The notes beneath the pieces were generated by a model. That model was not told where the DNA came from. It did no database searches and saw nothing but the letters and a program-made list of their open reading frames with translations. Positions 9,074 through 17,933 of a stretch of 64,000 bases of DNA are shown here, piece after piece. Positions within the stretch are counted from its first letter, which is position 1. Each line of letters begins with the position of its first letter. The stretch spans positions 2,542,001 through 2,606,000 of the forward strand of contig NZ_CP033972.1 in NCBI RefSeq assembly GCF_003855095.1. Direction: 5' to 3'. The position numbers and the translations under genes are program-made. The DNA is from Gordonia insulae. Its GTDB lineage: Bacteria > Actinomycetota > Actinomycetes > Mycobacteriales > Mycobacteriaceae.

Positions 9074-9934
9074 ATGGGACGCGTTCAGGACAAGGTTGCC
9101 TTCATCACCGGGGCCGCGCGTGGGCAGGGCCGCAGCCACGCGGTGCGTCTGGCCGAGGAGGGCGCCGACATCATCGCCGTCGACCTCTGCAAGGACATCG
9201 ACACCATCGGTTACCCGATGGCCACACCGGAAGACCTCGAGGAGACCGCGCGTCTCGTCGAGAAGGAAGGTCGGCGGGTCGTCGCCGTCCAGGCCGACGT
9301 CCGTGAGGCATCGCAACTGCGCAACGCCCTCGAGCGCGGTATCAACGAACTCGGGAGACTCGACATCGTGGTCGCCCAGGCCGGCGTGGCCGGGATGAAG
9401 GGCGAGCCCGCGACGCAGGCCTGGTGCGATGTGGTGGACACCAACCTGATCGGCACCATGAACGCGATCCAGGTCGCACTGCCCCACCTCGGCGAGGGCG
9501 CATCGATCATCGCCACCGGATCGATCGCGGCCCTCATGGACATCAGCAAGACCGACGTCCCGGGCAAGGATCTCGGTGGCGTCGCCTACGTCTTCTCCAA
9601 ACGCGCACTCTCCCAGTACATCCACGAGCTCGCGACTCACCTCGCACCCCGCGGCATCCGCGCGAACGTCATCCATCCCACCAACTGCAACACCGACATG
9701 CTGCAGAGCGAGCCGATGTACCGATCCTTCCGCCCCGATCTCGAGAACCCGACCCGTGAGGACGCGACGCCGGCCTTCTACGTACAGCAGGCGATGAAGA
9801 CACCGTGGATCGAACCCTCCGACATCAGCAACACCGTGCTCTACCTCGCCTCGGAGGAAGCACGGTACGTCACCGGCATGCAGATGCGTGTCGACGCGGG
9901 CGGATACCTCAAGTGGTACGACTTCAAGATCTGA
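9074..9934 (+). CDS. Mycofactocin-coupled SDR
   Basis: A 286-residue SDR of the mycofactocin-coupled type. The N-terminal signature KVAFITGAARGQGRSHAVRL with the insertion after IAVDLCKDID is characteristic; these enzymes hold NAD(H) tightly and pass electrons to mycofactocin. Catalytic residues are Ser150, Tyr172 and Lys176 (AYVFSK), and the C-terminal RVDAGGYLK is usual. The ribosome site AAGGAG is clear. No mycofactocin biosynthesis genes lie in the window, so they must be elsewhere if the call is right. Its position before ferredoxin and P450 genes suggests it oxidises a P450-generated alcohol. Confidence 0.9.
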   Translation: MGRVQDKVAFITGAARGQGRSHAVRLAEEGADIIAVDLCKDIDTIGYPMATPEDLEETARLVEKEGRRVVAVQADVREASQLRNALERGINELGRLDIVVAQAGVAGMKGEPATQAWCDVVDTNLIGTMNAIQVALPHLGEGASIIATGSIAALMDISKTDVPGKDLGGVAYVFSKRALSQYIHELATHLAPRGIRANVIHPTNCNTDMLQSEPMYRSFRPDLENPTREDATPAFYVQQAMKTPWIEPSDISNTVLYLASEEARYVTGMQMRVDAGGYLKWYDFKI

Positions 9935-9992
9935 CCAGACGTTTCGATCCGTTGCCCACCAACATTTCTCACCCATCGCAAGGAGGACGATC

Positions 9993-10208
9993 ATGAAGGT
10001 TCACATCGACGGGGACCGGTGCCAGGGCCACACTCTCTGCGCGATGATCGCTCCGGAGATCTTCGAGCTCGACGAGCTGGACGGCCACGCATCGCCCGTC
10101 TCCGAGGATGTGCCGGAGGGGTTCGAGGACCGGGTGCGCGAGGCAGCGCGGTCGTGTCCCGAACAGGCGATTTCAGTATCCGAACGCATTCATTCGGGTG
10201 CCGAGTGA
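9993..10208 (+). CDS. P450-type ferredoxin ([3Fe-4S] class)
   Basis: A 71-residue ferredoxin. Likely cluster ligands are Cys10, Cys16 and Cys55 (CP), with His13 where 4Fe ferredoxins carry a cysteine (CQGHTLC); this CxxHxxC form is typical of actinobacterial P450-linked ferredoxins. The ribosome site AGGAGGACG is strong. It lies directly before the P450 (25 bp between its stop and the chosen P450 start), so it is almost certainly the P450's electron donor. No ferredoxin reductase is encoded in the window. Confidence 0.93.
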   Translation: MKVHIDGDRCQGHTLCAMIAPEIFELDELDGHASPVSEDVPEGFEDRVREAARSCPEQAISVSERIHSGAE

Positions 10209-10234
10209 CCGACACGACAGCAGGAGAACAGGCG

Positions 10235-11599
10235 ATGAGTCTTGACAGCGTCACCGACGACGACGCCCGAAAGCGGCACCGTTTCGACTTCGAGCGGCAC
10301 GCGACGGAGTACCGGGAGAAGTTCCTCGACACCACCCAGGAGATGCACGAGAAGTGTCCGGTGGCGTGGAGCGACACATACGGCGGGCATTGGGTGGCGG
10401 CGAGCAGCACAGCCGTCTTCGAGCTGGCCCGGTGTCCCCACGTGTCCAACGATCACGACGTGCGCAACGAGCGCAGCGGGTACAAGGGCATCAGCATCCC
10501 CACCGCCGAACGGGCCGCGGGTGTCCGCGGCGGCATCCTGGAGATGGACGAACCCGAGCACAAGTTCTTCCGTTCCATCCTGAATCCGTATCTGTCACCG
10601 GCAGCGGTCAAGCGGTGGGTGCCGCTGATCGACAAGGTCGTACACGCCTGCATCGACGAGAAGATCGAGAGCGGCCGGATCGACTTCGTCGACGAACTCG
10701 CGAATGTCGTACCCGCGGTGCTGACGTTGGCGATGCTCGGTATCCCGGTGGAGAAGTGGACGATCTACAACGAGCCGGTGCACGCTGCGGTCTACACACC
10801 GCCGGATTCCCCCGATGCCCCCCGGGTGGCCGAACTGCATCGCCAGCTCGGTATCGACCTGATCACCAACCTGTTCGAGATCAGGGCGAATCCTCGACCG
10901 GGCATCATCAACGCCGTCGCCAATGCGAGCTTCGACGGCGGCCCGCCCGACGACATGGAACTGCTCGGCATCCTGAGCCTGGTGATCGGCGGCGGCTTCG
11001 ACACCACCACCGCGCTCACCGCGCATGCCCTGGAGTGGTTGTCGGAGAACCCCGATGAGCGAACGCATCTCAGTGACGAGCGCGACTCCCTCCTCGACGG
11101 TGCCACCGAGGAGTTCCTCCGCTACTTCACCCCCGCCGCCGGCGACGGCCGGACGATCTCCGACGACTTCGAGGCCGAGGACGGCACCGAGTTCCGGGAA
11201 GGCGACCGACTCTGGTTGTCCTGGGCGATGGCCAACCGCGACACGGAACTCTTCGACGACCCGAACTCGATCCACCTGGACCGGACCGGCAACCGCCACT
11301 TCAGTTTCGGACTCGGAATCCATCGCTGCATCGGGTCGAACGTGGCCCGCACGGTCTTCAAGCGGATGCTCGTCGCCGTCCTCGACCGGATGCCCGACTT
11401 CCGCTGCGATCCCGAGGGGACCGTGCACTACGACTCGATCGGTGTCATCCAGGGGATGCGGCACCTCCCCGCGACGTTCACGCCCGGCCCCCGCACCCAT
11501 GCGAGTCTCGCGGACACCCTTGTCGAGGTACAGCAGATGGTCGACGAGCAGGAACTCGCCGAACCTCTTGCCCTGTCCCGGGCGAAGCAGAAGGGGTAG
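10235..11599 (+). CDS. Cytochrome P450
   Basis: A 454-residue soluble bacterial P450. The heme motif FSFGLGIHRCIG carries the axial Cys at 365. The K-helix ExxR is Glu293-x-x-Arg296, and the I-helix oxygen-activation motif GGGFDTT lies near 251-258. I chose ATG 10235, with AGGAG eight bases upstream; GTG at 10205, overlapping the ferredoxin stop, is an alternative. It would hydroxylate the hydrophobic substrate using the upstream ferredoxin. The CYP family cannot be assigned from sequence alone. Confidence 0.94.
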   Translation: MSLDSVTDDDARKRHRFDFERHATEYREKFLDTTQEMHEKCPVAWSDTYGGHWVAASSTAVFELARCPHVSNDHDVRNERSGYKGISIPTAERAAGVRGGILEMDEPEHKFFRSILNPYLSPAAVKRWVPLIDKVVHACIDEKIESGRIDFVDELANVVPAVLTLAMLGIPVEKWTIYNEPVHAAVYTPPDSPDAPRVAELHRQLGIDLITNLFEIRANPRPGIINAVANASFDGGPPDDMELLGILSLVIGGGFDTTTALTAHALEWLSENPDERTHLSDERDSLLDGATEEFLRYFTPAAGDGRTISDDFEAEDGTEFREGDRLWLSWAMANRDTELFDDPNSIHLDRTGNRHFSFGLGIHRCIGSNVARTVFKRMLVAVLDRMPDFRCDPEGTVHYDSIGVIQGMRHLPATFTPGPRTHASLADTLVEVQQMVDEQELAEPLALSRAKQKG

Positions 11600-11602
11600 G
11601 GC

Positions 11603-13270
11603 GTGGCCGAAGCGCCCCGACCGCAGCGTCCGCTTCCACAGCTGACCCTCGCGAACGAGTTCTACTGGACGTCCGGGGCCGACGGCCTGCTCCGGATCCA
11701 GGAGTGCACCAGCTGTGGCGAACTCCTGCATCCGGTGCAGCCGGTGTGCCGGTATTGCCACGGCTCCGATCTCGGCCACCGGGTCGTCTCGGGCCGGGCC
11801 ACCCTTGCCGGCTTCACGGTGAATCACAGGTTTGCCCTGCCCGGCCTGTCCCCGCCCTACGTGATCGCCCAGGTCGCCATCGTCGAGGATGACCGGATCC
11901 GGCTGACCACCAACATCATCGACTGTGATCCGGACGACCTCTACCTGGGCATGGCCGTCGAGGTGAGTTTCCTGCACGTCGGTGACGTGTGGCTGCCCCT
12001 GTTCCGACCCTGTACCGAACAACCGGACGAACCCGCGGATCTGCCCGCCGACGAGATCGCCCCCGCCGACTTCGCGCGCCACGTCCGGCCGATGGCGAGC
12101 GCCCAGAAGTTCGAGGACAAGGTGGCGCTGACCGGTGTCGGGATGTCCCAGATCGGGCGGCGGCTCATGAAACCGCCGCTCGCCCTGACGATCGAGGCAT
12201 GTCAGGCGGCCGTTGCCGACGCCGGACTCACGATGGGCGACATCGACGGCATCGCCACCTATCCGGGCGGCGGCAACGTCGGCGGGTTCGGCGAGGGTGG
12301 CGTCACCCCCGTCGAGGCGGCGCTGGGCATCCGACCGACCTGGCACAACGGGGGAATCGAGACCTTCGGTCCCGGCGGCTCGGTCATCGCGGCGATGCTG
12401 GCCGTCGCCGGCGGGCTGGCCCGACATGTGTTGTGCTACCGCACCGTATGGGAGTCGACATACGGTGAGCTGCTCAAGGACGGGACGATCGTTCAGCCTG
12501 CCGGCCGGACACCGAGTTGGCTCGTCCCCTTCGGCGCGACGTCGGCCGCCCACACCCTTGCCCAGAACGCGCAACGTCATTTCCACCGCTACGGAACCAC
12601 CAAAGAGACCCTCGGCTGGATCGCCCTCAACCAGCGCGCCAATGCGGGGCTGAATCCGACAGCGGTGTACCGGGACCCGATGACGATGGACGACTATCTC
12701 GGCGCGCGTCCGATCACCTCCCCGTTCGGGCTCTACGACTGCGACGTCCCGTGCGACGGTGCTGTCGCGGTCATCGTGTCGGCGGCAGAGACCGCGGCCG
12801 ACCTGGCTGCGCGGCCGGTCCTCGTCGAGGCCGTGGGTACACAGATCATCGAGCGGATGGATTGGGATCAGAGCACTTTGACGCATGAGCCGCAGGTGCT
12901 CGGTCAGGCCGCGCACATGTGGAGCAGGACGTCGCTGCGGCCCGAGGACGTCGATGTGGCGGAACTCTACGACGGCTTCACGATGAACTGCCTGTCCTGG
13001 ATCGAAGGCCTCGGATTCTGCGGGATCGGCGAGTCGAAGGAGTTCCTCGACGGCGGGAAGAACATCTCCCTCCAGGGCCAGATACCGCTGAACACCCACG
13101 GCGGTCAGCTCTCCCACGGGCGCACCCACGGGATGGGACTGCTCCACGAGGCGATCGTGCAGTTGCGCGGCGATGCCGGAGATCGACAGGTGACCGATGC
13201 GCGCGTCGGGGTCGTCAGCAGTGGCGGACTCACCCCCAGCGGTGTGCTGTTGCTGCGGAGTGCCGGGTGA
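11603..13270 (+). CDS. DUF35 (Zn-ribbon/OB-fold)-thiolase fusion, probable retro-aldolase
   Basis: A 555-residue two-domain protein. Residues ~15-135 form a DUF35/ChsH2-like acyl-CoA-binding module with a zinc ribbon (Cys35, Cys38, Cys49, Cys52) and an OB-fold. Residues ~170-555 are a thiolase-superfamily domain that lacks the nucleophilic cysteine (region 255-260 reads FGPGGS) and has Tyr456 (AELYDGFT) where thiolases carry histidine. Those changes match the Ltp2 group, which with a DUF35 partner performs retro-aldol cleavage of steroid side-chain CoA thioesters. Here both partners are one chain, so a hydroxyacyl-CoA aldolase is more likely than a thiolase. The start is GTG 11603. Confidence 0.82.
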   Translation: MAEAPRPQRPLPQLTLANEFYWTSGADGLLRIQECTSCGELLHPVQPVCRYCHGSDLGHRVVSGRATLAGFTVNHRFALPGLSPPYVIAQVAIVEDDRIRLTTNIIDCDPDDLYLGMAVEVSFLHVGDVWLPLFRPCTEQPDEPADLPADEIAPADFARHVRPMASAQKFEDKVALTGVGMSQIGRRLMKPPLALTIEACQAAVADAGLTMGDIDGIATYPGGGNVGGFGEGGVTPVEAALGIRPTWHNGGIETFGPGGSVIAAMLAVAGGLARHVLCYRTVWESTYGELLKDGTIVQPAGRTPSWLVPFGATSAAHTLAQNAQRHFHRYGTTKETLGWIALNQRANAGLNPTAVYRDPMTMDDYLGARPITSPFGLYDCDVPCDGAVAVIVSAAETAADLAARPVLVEAVGTQIIERMDWDQSTLTHEPQVLGQAAHMWSRTSLRPEDVDVAELYDGFTMNCLSWIEGLGFCGIGESKEFLDGGKNISLQGQIPLNTHGGQLSHGRTHGMGLLHEAIVQLRGDAGDRQVTDARVGVVSSGGLTPSGVLLLRSAG

Positions 13271-14175
13271 CCGCGGAGCTGTTGCCCGACGACGCGTCGG
13301 AACCCGTGATCGAGCGGGTCGTCGAGGTCGACGGTGTGCCGATGTCCGGGCTCGTCGCCGAGGCGGCCGACCCGCGGTGCGTGATCGTCGCCATCCACGG
13401 TGGCGCAACGCGATCCACCTACTTCGATTGCCCCGGTCACCCGAGCAGTTCACTCCTGCGGCTGGCGAGCGCGGCCGGGTACACGGTCATCGCACTCGAC
13501 CGGCCGGGGTACGGGACGTCACGGCCACACGCCGACGAGATGGATTCCGCTCGACGCGTTGACCTGACCTACGGCGCGGTGGCGGCGCACCTCGCGGGGA
13601 TGCCGGCCGGCGCCGGTGTGTTCGTGTGGGCTCACTCGGTCGGATGCGAACTCGCGCTGCGACTGGCCGCGGACGAGACCCGCGGCGCCGACCTGCTGGG
13701 CCTCGAGTTGTCGGGGACCGGCCTGGAGCATCAGGCGATGGCACAGGAGATCCTCGGCGATCACGAGCGCAACGCCCCGCCGGCCGGGGTGCGAAAGCTG
13801 TTGTGGGAACCCGCCGAGCTCTACCCGGACGGCATCCGGGGTGACCCGTCGCTGGCGTCCCGCACACCCCCGTTCGAGGGCGCCGCGATCCGCACCTGGT
13901 CGCGCGAGGGTTTCCCCGCATTGGCTCCGGACGTGCGCGTCCCGGTACATTTCACCGCGGCGTCGCACGAGCGGGTGTGGCGCAACGACCCCGATGCGCT
14001 CCGCGACATCGCCGCACTCTTCACCGCCGGCCCACGGATCGTCGTCGACGAGTTCTCCGGGGGCGGCCACAACCTCAGCCTCGGTCACACGGCACGCGCA
14101 TATCACCTCCGCGTGCTCTCGTTCGTCGAGGACTGCGTGGCCCGACGCCGCCACCCGGAACTACCGGGCTCCTGA
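13267..14175 (+). CDS. Alpha/beta hydrolase
   Basis: A 302-residue alpha/beta-hydrolase-fold protein. The oxyanion motif VAIHGG is near 42-46. The nucleophile is Ser124 in WAHSVGCE, where the usual first Gly of GxSxG is Ala. The catalytic His is probably 268 in SGGGHNLSLGH. It starts with GTG at 13267, overlapping the preceding stop (GTGA). Possible roles are hydrolysis of a CoA thioester, lactone or ester intermediate in the operon's pathway; I cannot choose between them. Confidence 0.85.
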   Translation: MTAELLPDDASEPVIERVVEVDGVPMSGLVAEAADPRCVIVAIHGGATRSTYFDCPGHPSSSLLRLASAAGYTVIALDRPGYGTSRPHADEMDSARRVDLTYGAVAAHLAGMPAGAGVFVWAHSVGCELALRLAADETRGADLLGLELSGTGLEHQAMAQEILGDHERNAPPAGVRKLLWEPAELYPDGIRGDPSLASRTPPFEGAAIRTWSREGFPALAPDVRVPVHFTAASHERVWRNDPDALRDIAALFTAGPRIVVDEFSGGGHNLSLGHTARAYHLRVLSFVEDCVARRRHPELPGS

Positions 14176-14216
14176 CGGACACCCCCGCACGCCGACCCCG
14201 GAAAGGGATGAGACAC

Positions 14217-15038
14217 ATGCGAACCGGATTCATCGGATTGGGCAGCCAAGGCGGGCCGATGGCTCGTCGCATCATCGACGCCGGGGACGAGGTCACCCTG
14301 TGGGCACGACGCCCGGAGAGCCTGGTCCCCTACGCCGAATCCGGCGCCAAGATCGTCGGGAGGCCGGCCGAGGTCGGTGGCGCGAGCGACATCGTCTGCC
14401 TCTGCGTGGTCGCCGATCAGGACGTACTGGACGTGGCCACCGGCTCCGACGGGGTCTTGTCCGGGATGAGCGAGGGCGGGATCATCGTGGTACACAGCAC
14501 CGTTCATCCCGACACCTGCCGCCGGTTGGCCGAGGAGGCGCGCGAGGTCGGGGTCACCGTCGTCGATGCCCCGGTCAGCGGCGGCGGTCGCGCCGCGGAG
14601 GCAGGAACCCTGCTGGTGATGGTCGGCGGCAGCGACGACGACGTGGCACGCTGTCGGCCCGTCTTCGAACACTACGGCGACCCGGTGGTGCACCTCGGCG
14701 AACTCGGCAGCGGCCAGACCACCAAACTGCTGAACAATCTGCTTTTCACCGCGAACCTCGCCACCGCCGTGGACACCCTCGGTCTCGGCGAGACGCTCGG
14801 CTTGGACACGACACGCCTCGCGGAAGTGATCTCCCACGGCACCGCGAACAGCTTCGCCCTGGGGCGGGTCGCTTCGGCCGGGGGCACCCTCGACCGGATC
14901 GCGATGCACGCGGGCGAGCTCTTACGCAAGGATGTGGGCCTGCTCGAAGGCATTGCCGACCCGCATCGGCAGCACGAGGGGGACGCGGTTCTCGCCGCCG
15001 CCCACGCGGCATTGGAGCGCATGGGAGTCCGCTCATGA
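14217..15038 (+). CDS. 3-hydroxyisobutyrate dehydrogenase-like oxidoreductase
   Basis: A 273-residue beta-hydroxyacid dehydrogenase. The NAD-binding motif GLGSQGGPMA starts at 7, the substrate motif DAPVSGG lies at ~118-123, and the conserved lysine is Lys170 (GSGQTTKLLNN). I chose ATG 14217, nine bases after GAAAGGG; ATG 14208 would add three residues. It is followed at a 4-bp overlap by a paralogue, so the two may form a heteromer or act on successive hydroxyacids. Substrate not known. Confidence 0.87.
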   Translation: MRTGFIGLGSQGGPMARRIIDAGDEVTLWARRPESLVPYAESGAKIVGRPAEVGGASDIVCLCVVADQDVLDVATGSDGVLSGMSEGGIIVVHSTVHPDTCRRLAEEAREVGVTVVDAPVSGGGRAAEAGTLLVMVGGSDDDVARCRPVFEHYGDPVVHLGELGSGQTTKLLNNLLFTANLATAVDTLGLGETLGLDTTRLAEVISHGTANSFALGRVASAGGTLDRIAMHAGELLRKDVGLLEGIADPHRQHEGDAVLAAAHAALERMGVRS

Positions 15039-15838
15039 CCGACGTCGCCTGCATCGGGGTCGGGCGGATGGGCCTGCCCATCGCGGATCGCCTCGTCCGT
15101 GCCGGCCACACGGTCACCGCCATCGGCCGGACTGCGGAGGCCCGTGAACAGCTGCACACCAAAGGCGTTCGAGCGTATGCCGACATCGCCGCAGCCACCA
15201 CGCCCGGCACCGAGATCGTGGTGGTCACCGTGCTCACGGACGAGCAGGTCCGCGAGGTCTGCCTGTCCGGCCCGCTCGCCGATCGACTCTCGCGCGGCTC
15301 GACCATCGTGATCCACACGACCGGGAGTCCCACCACCGTGGCCGACGTCGCCACCGTCATGGCGGCGCGCGGCATCCGTGTCGTCGACGCCGCCGTCTCC
15401 GGTGGGCCGCACAACATCGCGGCAGGCGATCTCACGCTCTTCGTCGGTGGGGACGTCGACACGGTCGATGAGCTGCGGCCCTTGCTCGGCGCCTACGCCG
15501 ATCCGATCCTGCACGTCGGGGCACTCGGGAACGGGCAGCGGGTGAAGCTCGTCAACAACGCGTTGTTCGCCGCGCAGATCGGGCTGGTGCGCGCCGGCGT
15601 CGAACTCGGTGCACACCTGGGCATCGACGAGTCGGTCCTACTGGCGGCGCTCCCCAACGGGAGCTCGGACAGCCGCGCGCTCGCCGGCATCGCACGGCGT
15701 GGGTCGGTCGACTCGTTCGCCGAGGCTGTGGGCGAGTTCGTCGGCAAGGATCTGGCCGTTGTCCGGTCGGTCGCGGCCGAGCTCGGCGGGGACCTCGGTC
15801 CCCTCGAGGCTCTGCTCACCGAATCCGTTCGACCGTAG
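15035..15838 (+). CDS. 3-hydroxyisobutyrate dehydrogenase-like oxidoreductase (paralogue)
   Basis: A 267-residue member of the same family as its upstream neighbour, with GVGRMGLP at 8-15, DAAVSGGP at ~118-125 and the lysine at 171 (NGQRVKLVNN). Its ATG overlaps the preceding stop (ATGA). It is the last gene of the nine-gene operon that starts at 7485. The pair has diverged strongly, which argues against a recent duplication. Confidence 0.87.
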   Translation: MTDVACIGVGRMGLPIADRLVRAGHTVTAIGRTAEAREQLHTKGVRAYADIAAATTPGTEIVVVTVLTDEQVREVCLSGPLADRLSRGSTIVIHTTGSPTTVADVATVMAARGIRVVDAAVSGGPHNIAAGDLTLFVGGDVDTVDELRPLLGAYADPILHVGALGNGQRVKLVNNALFAAQIGLVRAGVELGAHLGIDESVLLAALPNGSSDSRALAGIARRGSVDSFAEAVGEFVGKDLAVVRSVAAELGGDLGPLEALLTESVRP

Positions 15839-15865
15839 TACGCGGTACTCACTCCCGGCCGCACC

Positions 15866-15908
15866 TTCAGGATCTGGCCGCAGTTCTGGCTCCGAGCCGG
15901 AACCTGAA
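15866..15908. terminator. Hairpin between convergent operons
   Basis: An inner stem GTTCTGGCTC/GAGCCGGAAC (15883-15892 with 15894-15903; one U-G pair) sits inside an outer TTCAGG/CCTGAA pair. It lies between the end of the oxygenase operon (15838) and the end of the leftward SDR gene (15931), so it may end transcription in both directions. There is no U-run, as is usual in these genomes. Confidence 0.45.
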
Positions 15909-15930
15909 ACCGCGGTCAGACCGTCGGCCG

Positions 15931-16770
15931 CTACTTGAGCAGACTGCCACCATCGACCGGCAGCGCGACGCCGGTGATGAATCGGGCTTCGTCCGACGCC
16001 AGAAACAGGACCGCGTTGCTGATGTCCTCGGGCTCGACCCAGCCGATCGGCAACACGTGCATCATCTGCGCGACCACCTTCATGTCCTCGGGCCCCGGGT
16101 TCTCGAGGTCGGGCCGGAACAGCTTCAGTGTGCCGTCGTTCATGAACATCGGGGTGTTGACGTTCGTCGGCAGGACGGAGTTGACCCGGATCGACTGCGC
16201 GCCGAGTTCGACGGCAAAGCTCTTCATCAGACCGATCACGCCGTGCTTGGCCGCGATGTAGTGTCCCGTGTTCGGATACGCCTTGGCGCCGCCGACAGAA
16301 CTAGTCAGGACGACCGAGCCACCATCTCCCGTCGCGAGCAGATGTGGCACAGCCGCTTTCACCGTCTTCCACACCCCGGCCAGATTGACGTCGATCATGT
16401 CGGTCCAGTCGGCATCGCTGGTCTTGTCCAGCGTCTCACCGCCGTTGCCGATCCCCGCATTGGCCACGACGACGTCGAGGCGGCCCAGTTGCTCGACGCC
16501 GTTGTCGACTGCGGCCTTCAGGGCATCGAAGTCTCGGACGTCCACCTCTGTCGCCACGATGCGACGATTCCGACCCTTGACCAACTCCACCGTCTCCGCG
16601 AGATCGGCTGCCGTGGCCGGCGCGATCGCGGAGTCGGCCGTGACCGGTCCGCAGATGTCCACCGCGATGATGTCCGCGCCCTCCTCGGCCAGTCGTACCG
16701 CATGGCTGCGGCCCTGCCCGCGCGCCGCCCCGCTGATGAAGGCGACCTTGCCCTCCAGACGTCCACCCAT
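15931..16770 (-). CDS. Mycofactocin-coupled SDR
   Basis: A 279-residue SDR with the mycofactocin-coupled signature GRLEGKVAFISGAARGQGRS and IAVDICGP insertion. Catalytic Tyr171 and Lys175 (HYIAAK) and Ser157/158 are present; the C-terminal end is PVDGGSLLK. ATG 16770 is preferred because AGGAAAGGG is 8 bp upstream; GTG 16779 is possible. It is the last gene of the leftward acyl-CoA synthetase/ALDH/DapB-like operon and probably oxidises a secondary alcohol via mycofactocin. It is the second such enzyme in the window (the first is at 9074). Confidence 0.9.
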   Translation of the reverse strand: MGGRLEGKVAFISGAARGQGRSHAVRLAEEGADIIAVDICGPVTADSAIAPATAADLAETVELVKGRNRRIVATEVDVRDFDALKAAVDNGVEQLGRLDVVVANAGIGNGGETLDKTSDADWTDMIDVNLAGVWKTVKAAVPHLLATGDGGSVVLTSSVGGAKAYPNTGHYIAAKHGVIGLMKSFAVELGAQSIRVNSVLPTNVNTPMFMNDGTLKLFRPDLENPGPEDMKVVAQMMHVLPIGWVEPEDISNAVLFLASDEARFITGVALPVDGGSLLK

Positions 16771-16809
16771 GTCTTCCACCCTTTCCTATCGACTTCAGTG
16801 CTGTTCTGT

Positions 16810-17886
16810 TCAGACGCCGGTGCGTGCGCGTCGGGCGACGCCCCGCGGCAGGATCAGCGGGAGATCGTTGTACGTGACGATGCCCGGCGCCGCCGCGACG
16901 ACCGCCGGGATCGCGTTCAACGGCGGTGTCGCCGTCATGATGTGCCCGAGAACCATGAACTCCTCCATCGTCGTGGCCTCGAAATCCGGCGGCGGCAGGA
17001 AGCCGACCGTCATTTTCACGGTCGGTCGCCCGGCCACCTCGATCACCCAGCCGTCCTGATCGATCTGCCAATCAGGTTCGAGGGTCTGGCCTTTACGCCA
17101 CCGGACGTTGATCTCGACGACCGACCTGCCGTCGACGATGCCCTTCCACCCGGCATGCACGCCCGCGACGCAGCCCGCCGGAATGATCCACGACCCGAGG
17201 TCCAGATCCTGTGTGGTCTGGGCATACTCGGCGTCGCAGCGCACCTCGTCGAGCTCGATCCCGAGCGCGTCGGCGACCATCCGAACCGCTTCCCCGAAGA
17301 CCCCGGTTCCCTGCGCGGTCATGGCCTGCAGACCCGGATGACCGATGGGTTGCCCGAAGCCCACCGGCTTCTCGGTGGCCGGAGAGTCGTAGAACGTGGT
17401 GTCGGCGGCTTCGTTGACGGTGATCCGATCGACCCGATCGCAGATTCCCGCCGCGACGACCGACAACTGGTTGACGTAACCCGGACTGATACCCGAGCCG
17501 AACATGCTCGACCCACCGCGCAGACACGCCTCGGCGATGCGCTCGCGACCGTCACCCTGGTTGTGCCCGGTGATGAACGATGCGGTCGCCACCACGTTGA
17601 TGCCCGCCTCGAGGATCCGCACCAATTCGTCGACGTCGATCCACATCGGGTTGTAGACCACCACATCGGGTGCGAGGGAAAGCAACTCGGCGACGTCGTT
17701 CGTCGCCGCGACCCCGAGCGGCTCGATGCCGGCGAGCTCGCCGGCATCTCTGCCGACCTTGTCGCTCGACCAGGCGTAACACCCGACGAGCTCGTAGGTG
17801 GGATTGGCCGCGATGGCGGCAACCGAGCTGCGGCCGACATTGCCGGTGGTCCATTGCACGACGCGGTACACCGATTGATCGGACAT
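16810..17886 (-). CDS. DapB-like NAD(P)-binding protein (dihydrodipicolinate reductase N-terminal family)
   Basis: A 358-residue protein with an N-terminal Rossmann fold (VVQWTTGNVGRSSVAAI, about residues 9-25) resembling dihydrodipicolinate reductase and 2,4-diaminopentanoate dehydrogenase. It also has the family's SSMFGSGISPGYVNQL pattern. Such proteins recur in actinobacterial lipid and steroid catabolic clusters, where their reaction is mostly unassigned. A role in NAD(P)H-dependent reduction of a carbonyl is inference. A second member lies at 55034. The start is ATG 17886. Confidence 0.8.
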   Translation of the reverse strand: MSDQSVYRVVQWTTGNVGRSSVAAIAANPTYELVGCYAWSSDKVGRDAGELAGIEPLGVAATNDVAELLSLAPDVVVYNPMWIDVDELVRILEAGINVVATASFITGHNQGDGRERIAEACLRGGSSMFGSGISPGYVNQLSVVAAGICDRVDRITVNEAADTTFYDSPATEKPVGFGQPIGHPGLQAMTAQGTGVFGEAVRMVADALGIELDEVRCDAEYAQTTQDLDLGSWIIPAGCVAGVHAGWKGIVDGRSVVEINVRWRKGQTLEPDWQIDQDGWVIEVAGRPTVKMTVGFLPPPDFEATTMEEFMVLGHIMTATPPLNAIPAVVAAAPGIVTYNDLPLILPRGVARRARTGV

Positions 17887-17933
17887 GCGTACGTCCTTTG
17901 CTGCGAATGGTTCTCGTCCCGGGTGGAGAGAGA

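Noticed and set aside
10595..13453. A 952-codon open frame on the minus strand
   Set aside because: It lies opposite the P450 and DUF35-thiolase genes, whose motifs are clear; it has no recognisable domain and is Arg/His/Gly-rich, as GC-driven antisense frames are.
17900..17915. GCGAATGGTTCTCG near the DapB-like start as another operator
   Set aside because: The two half sites are not at the 6-3-6 spacing and the left half is poor.
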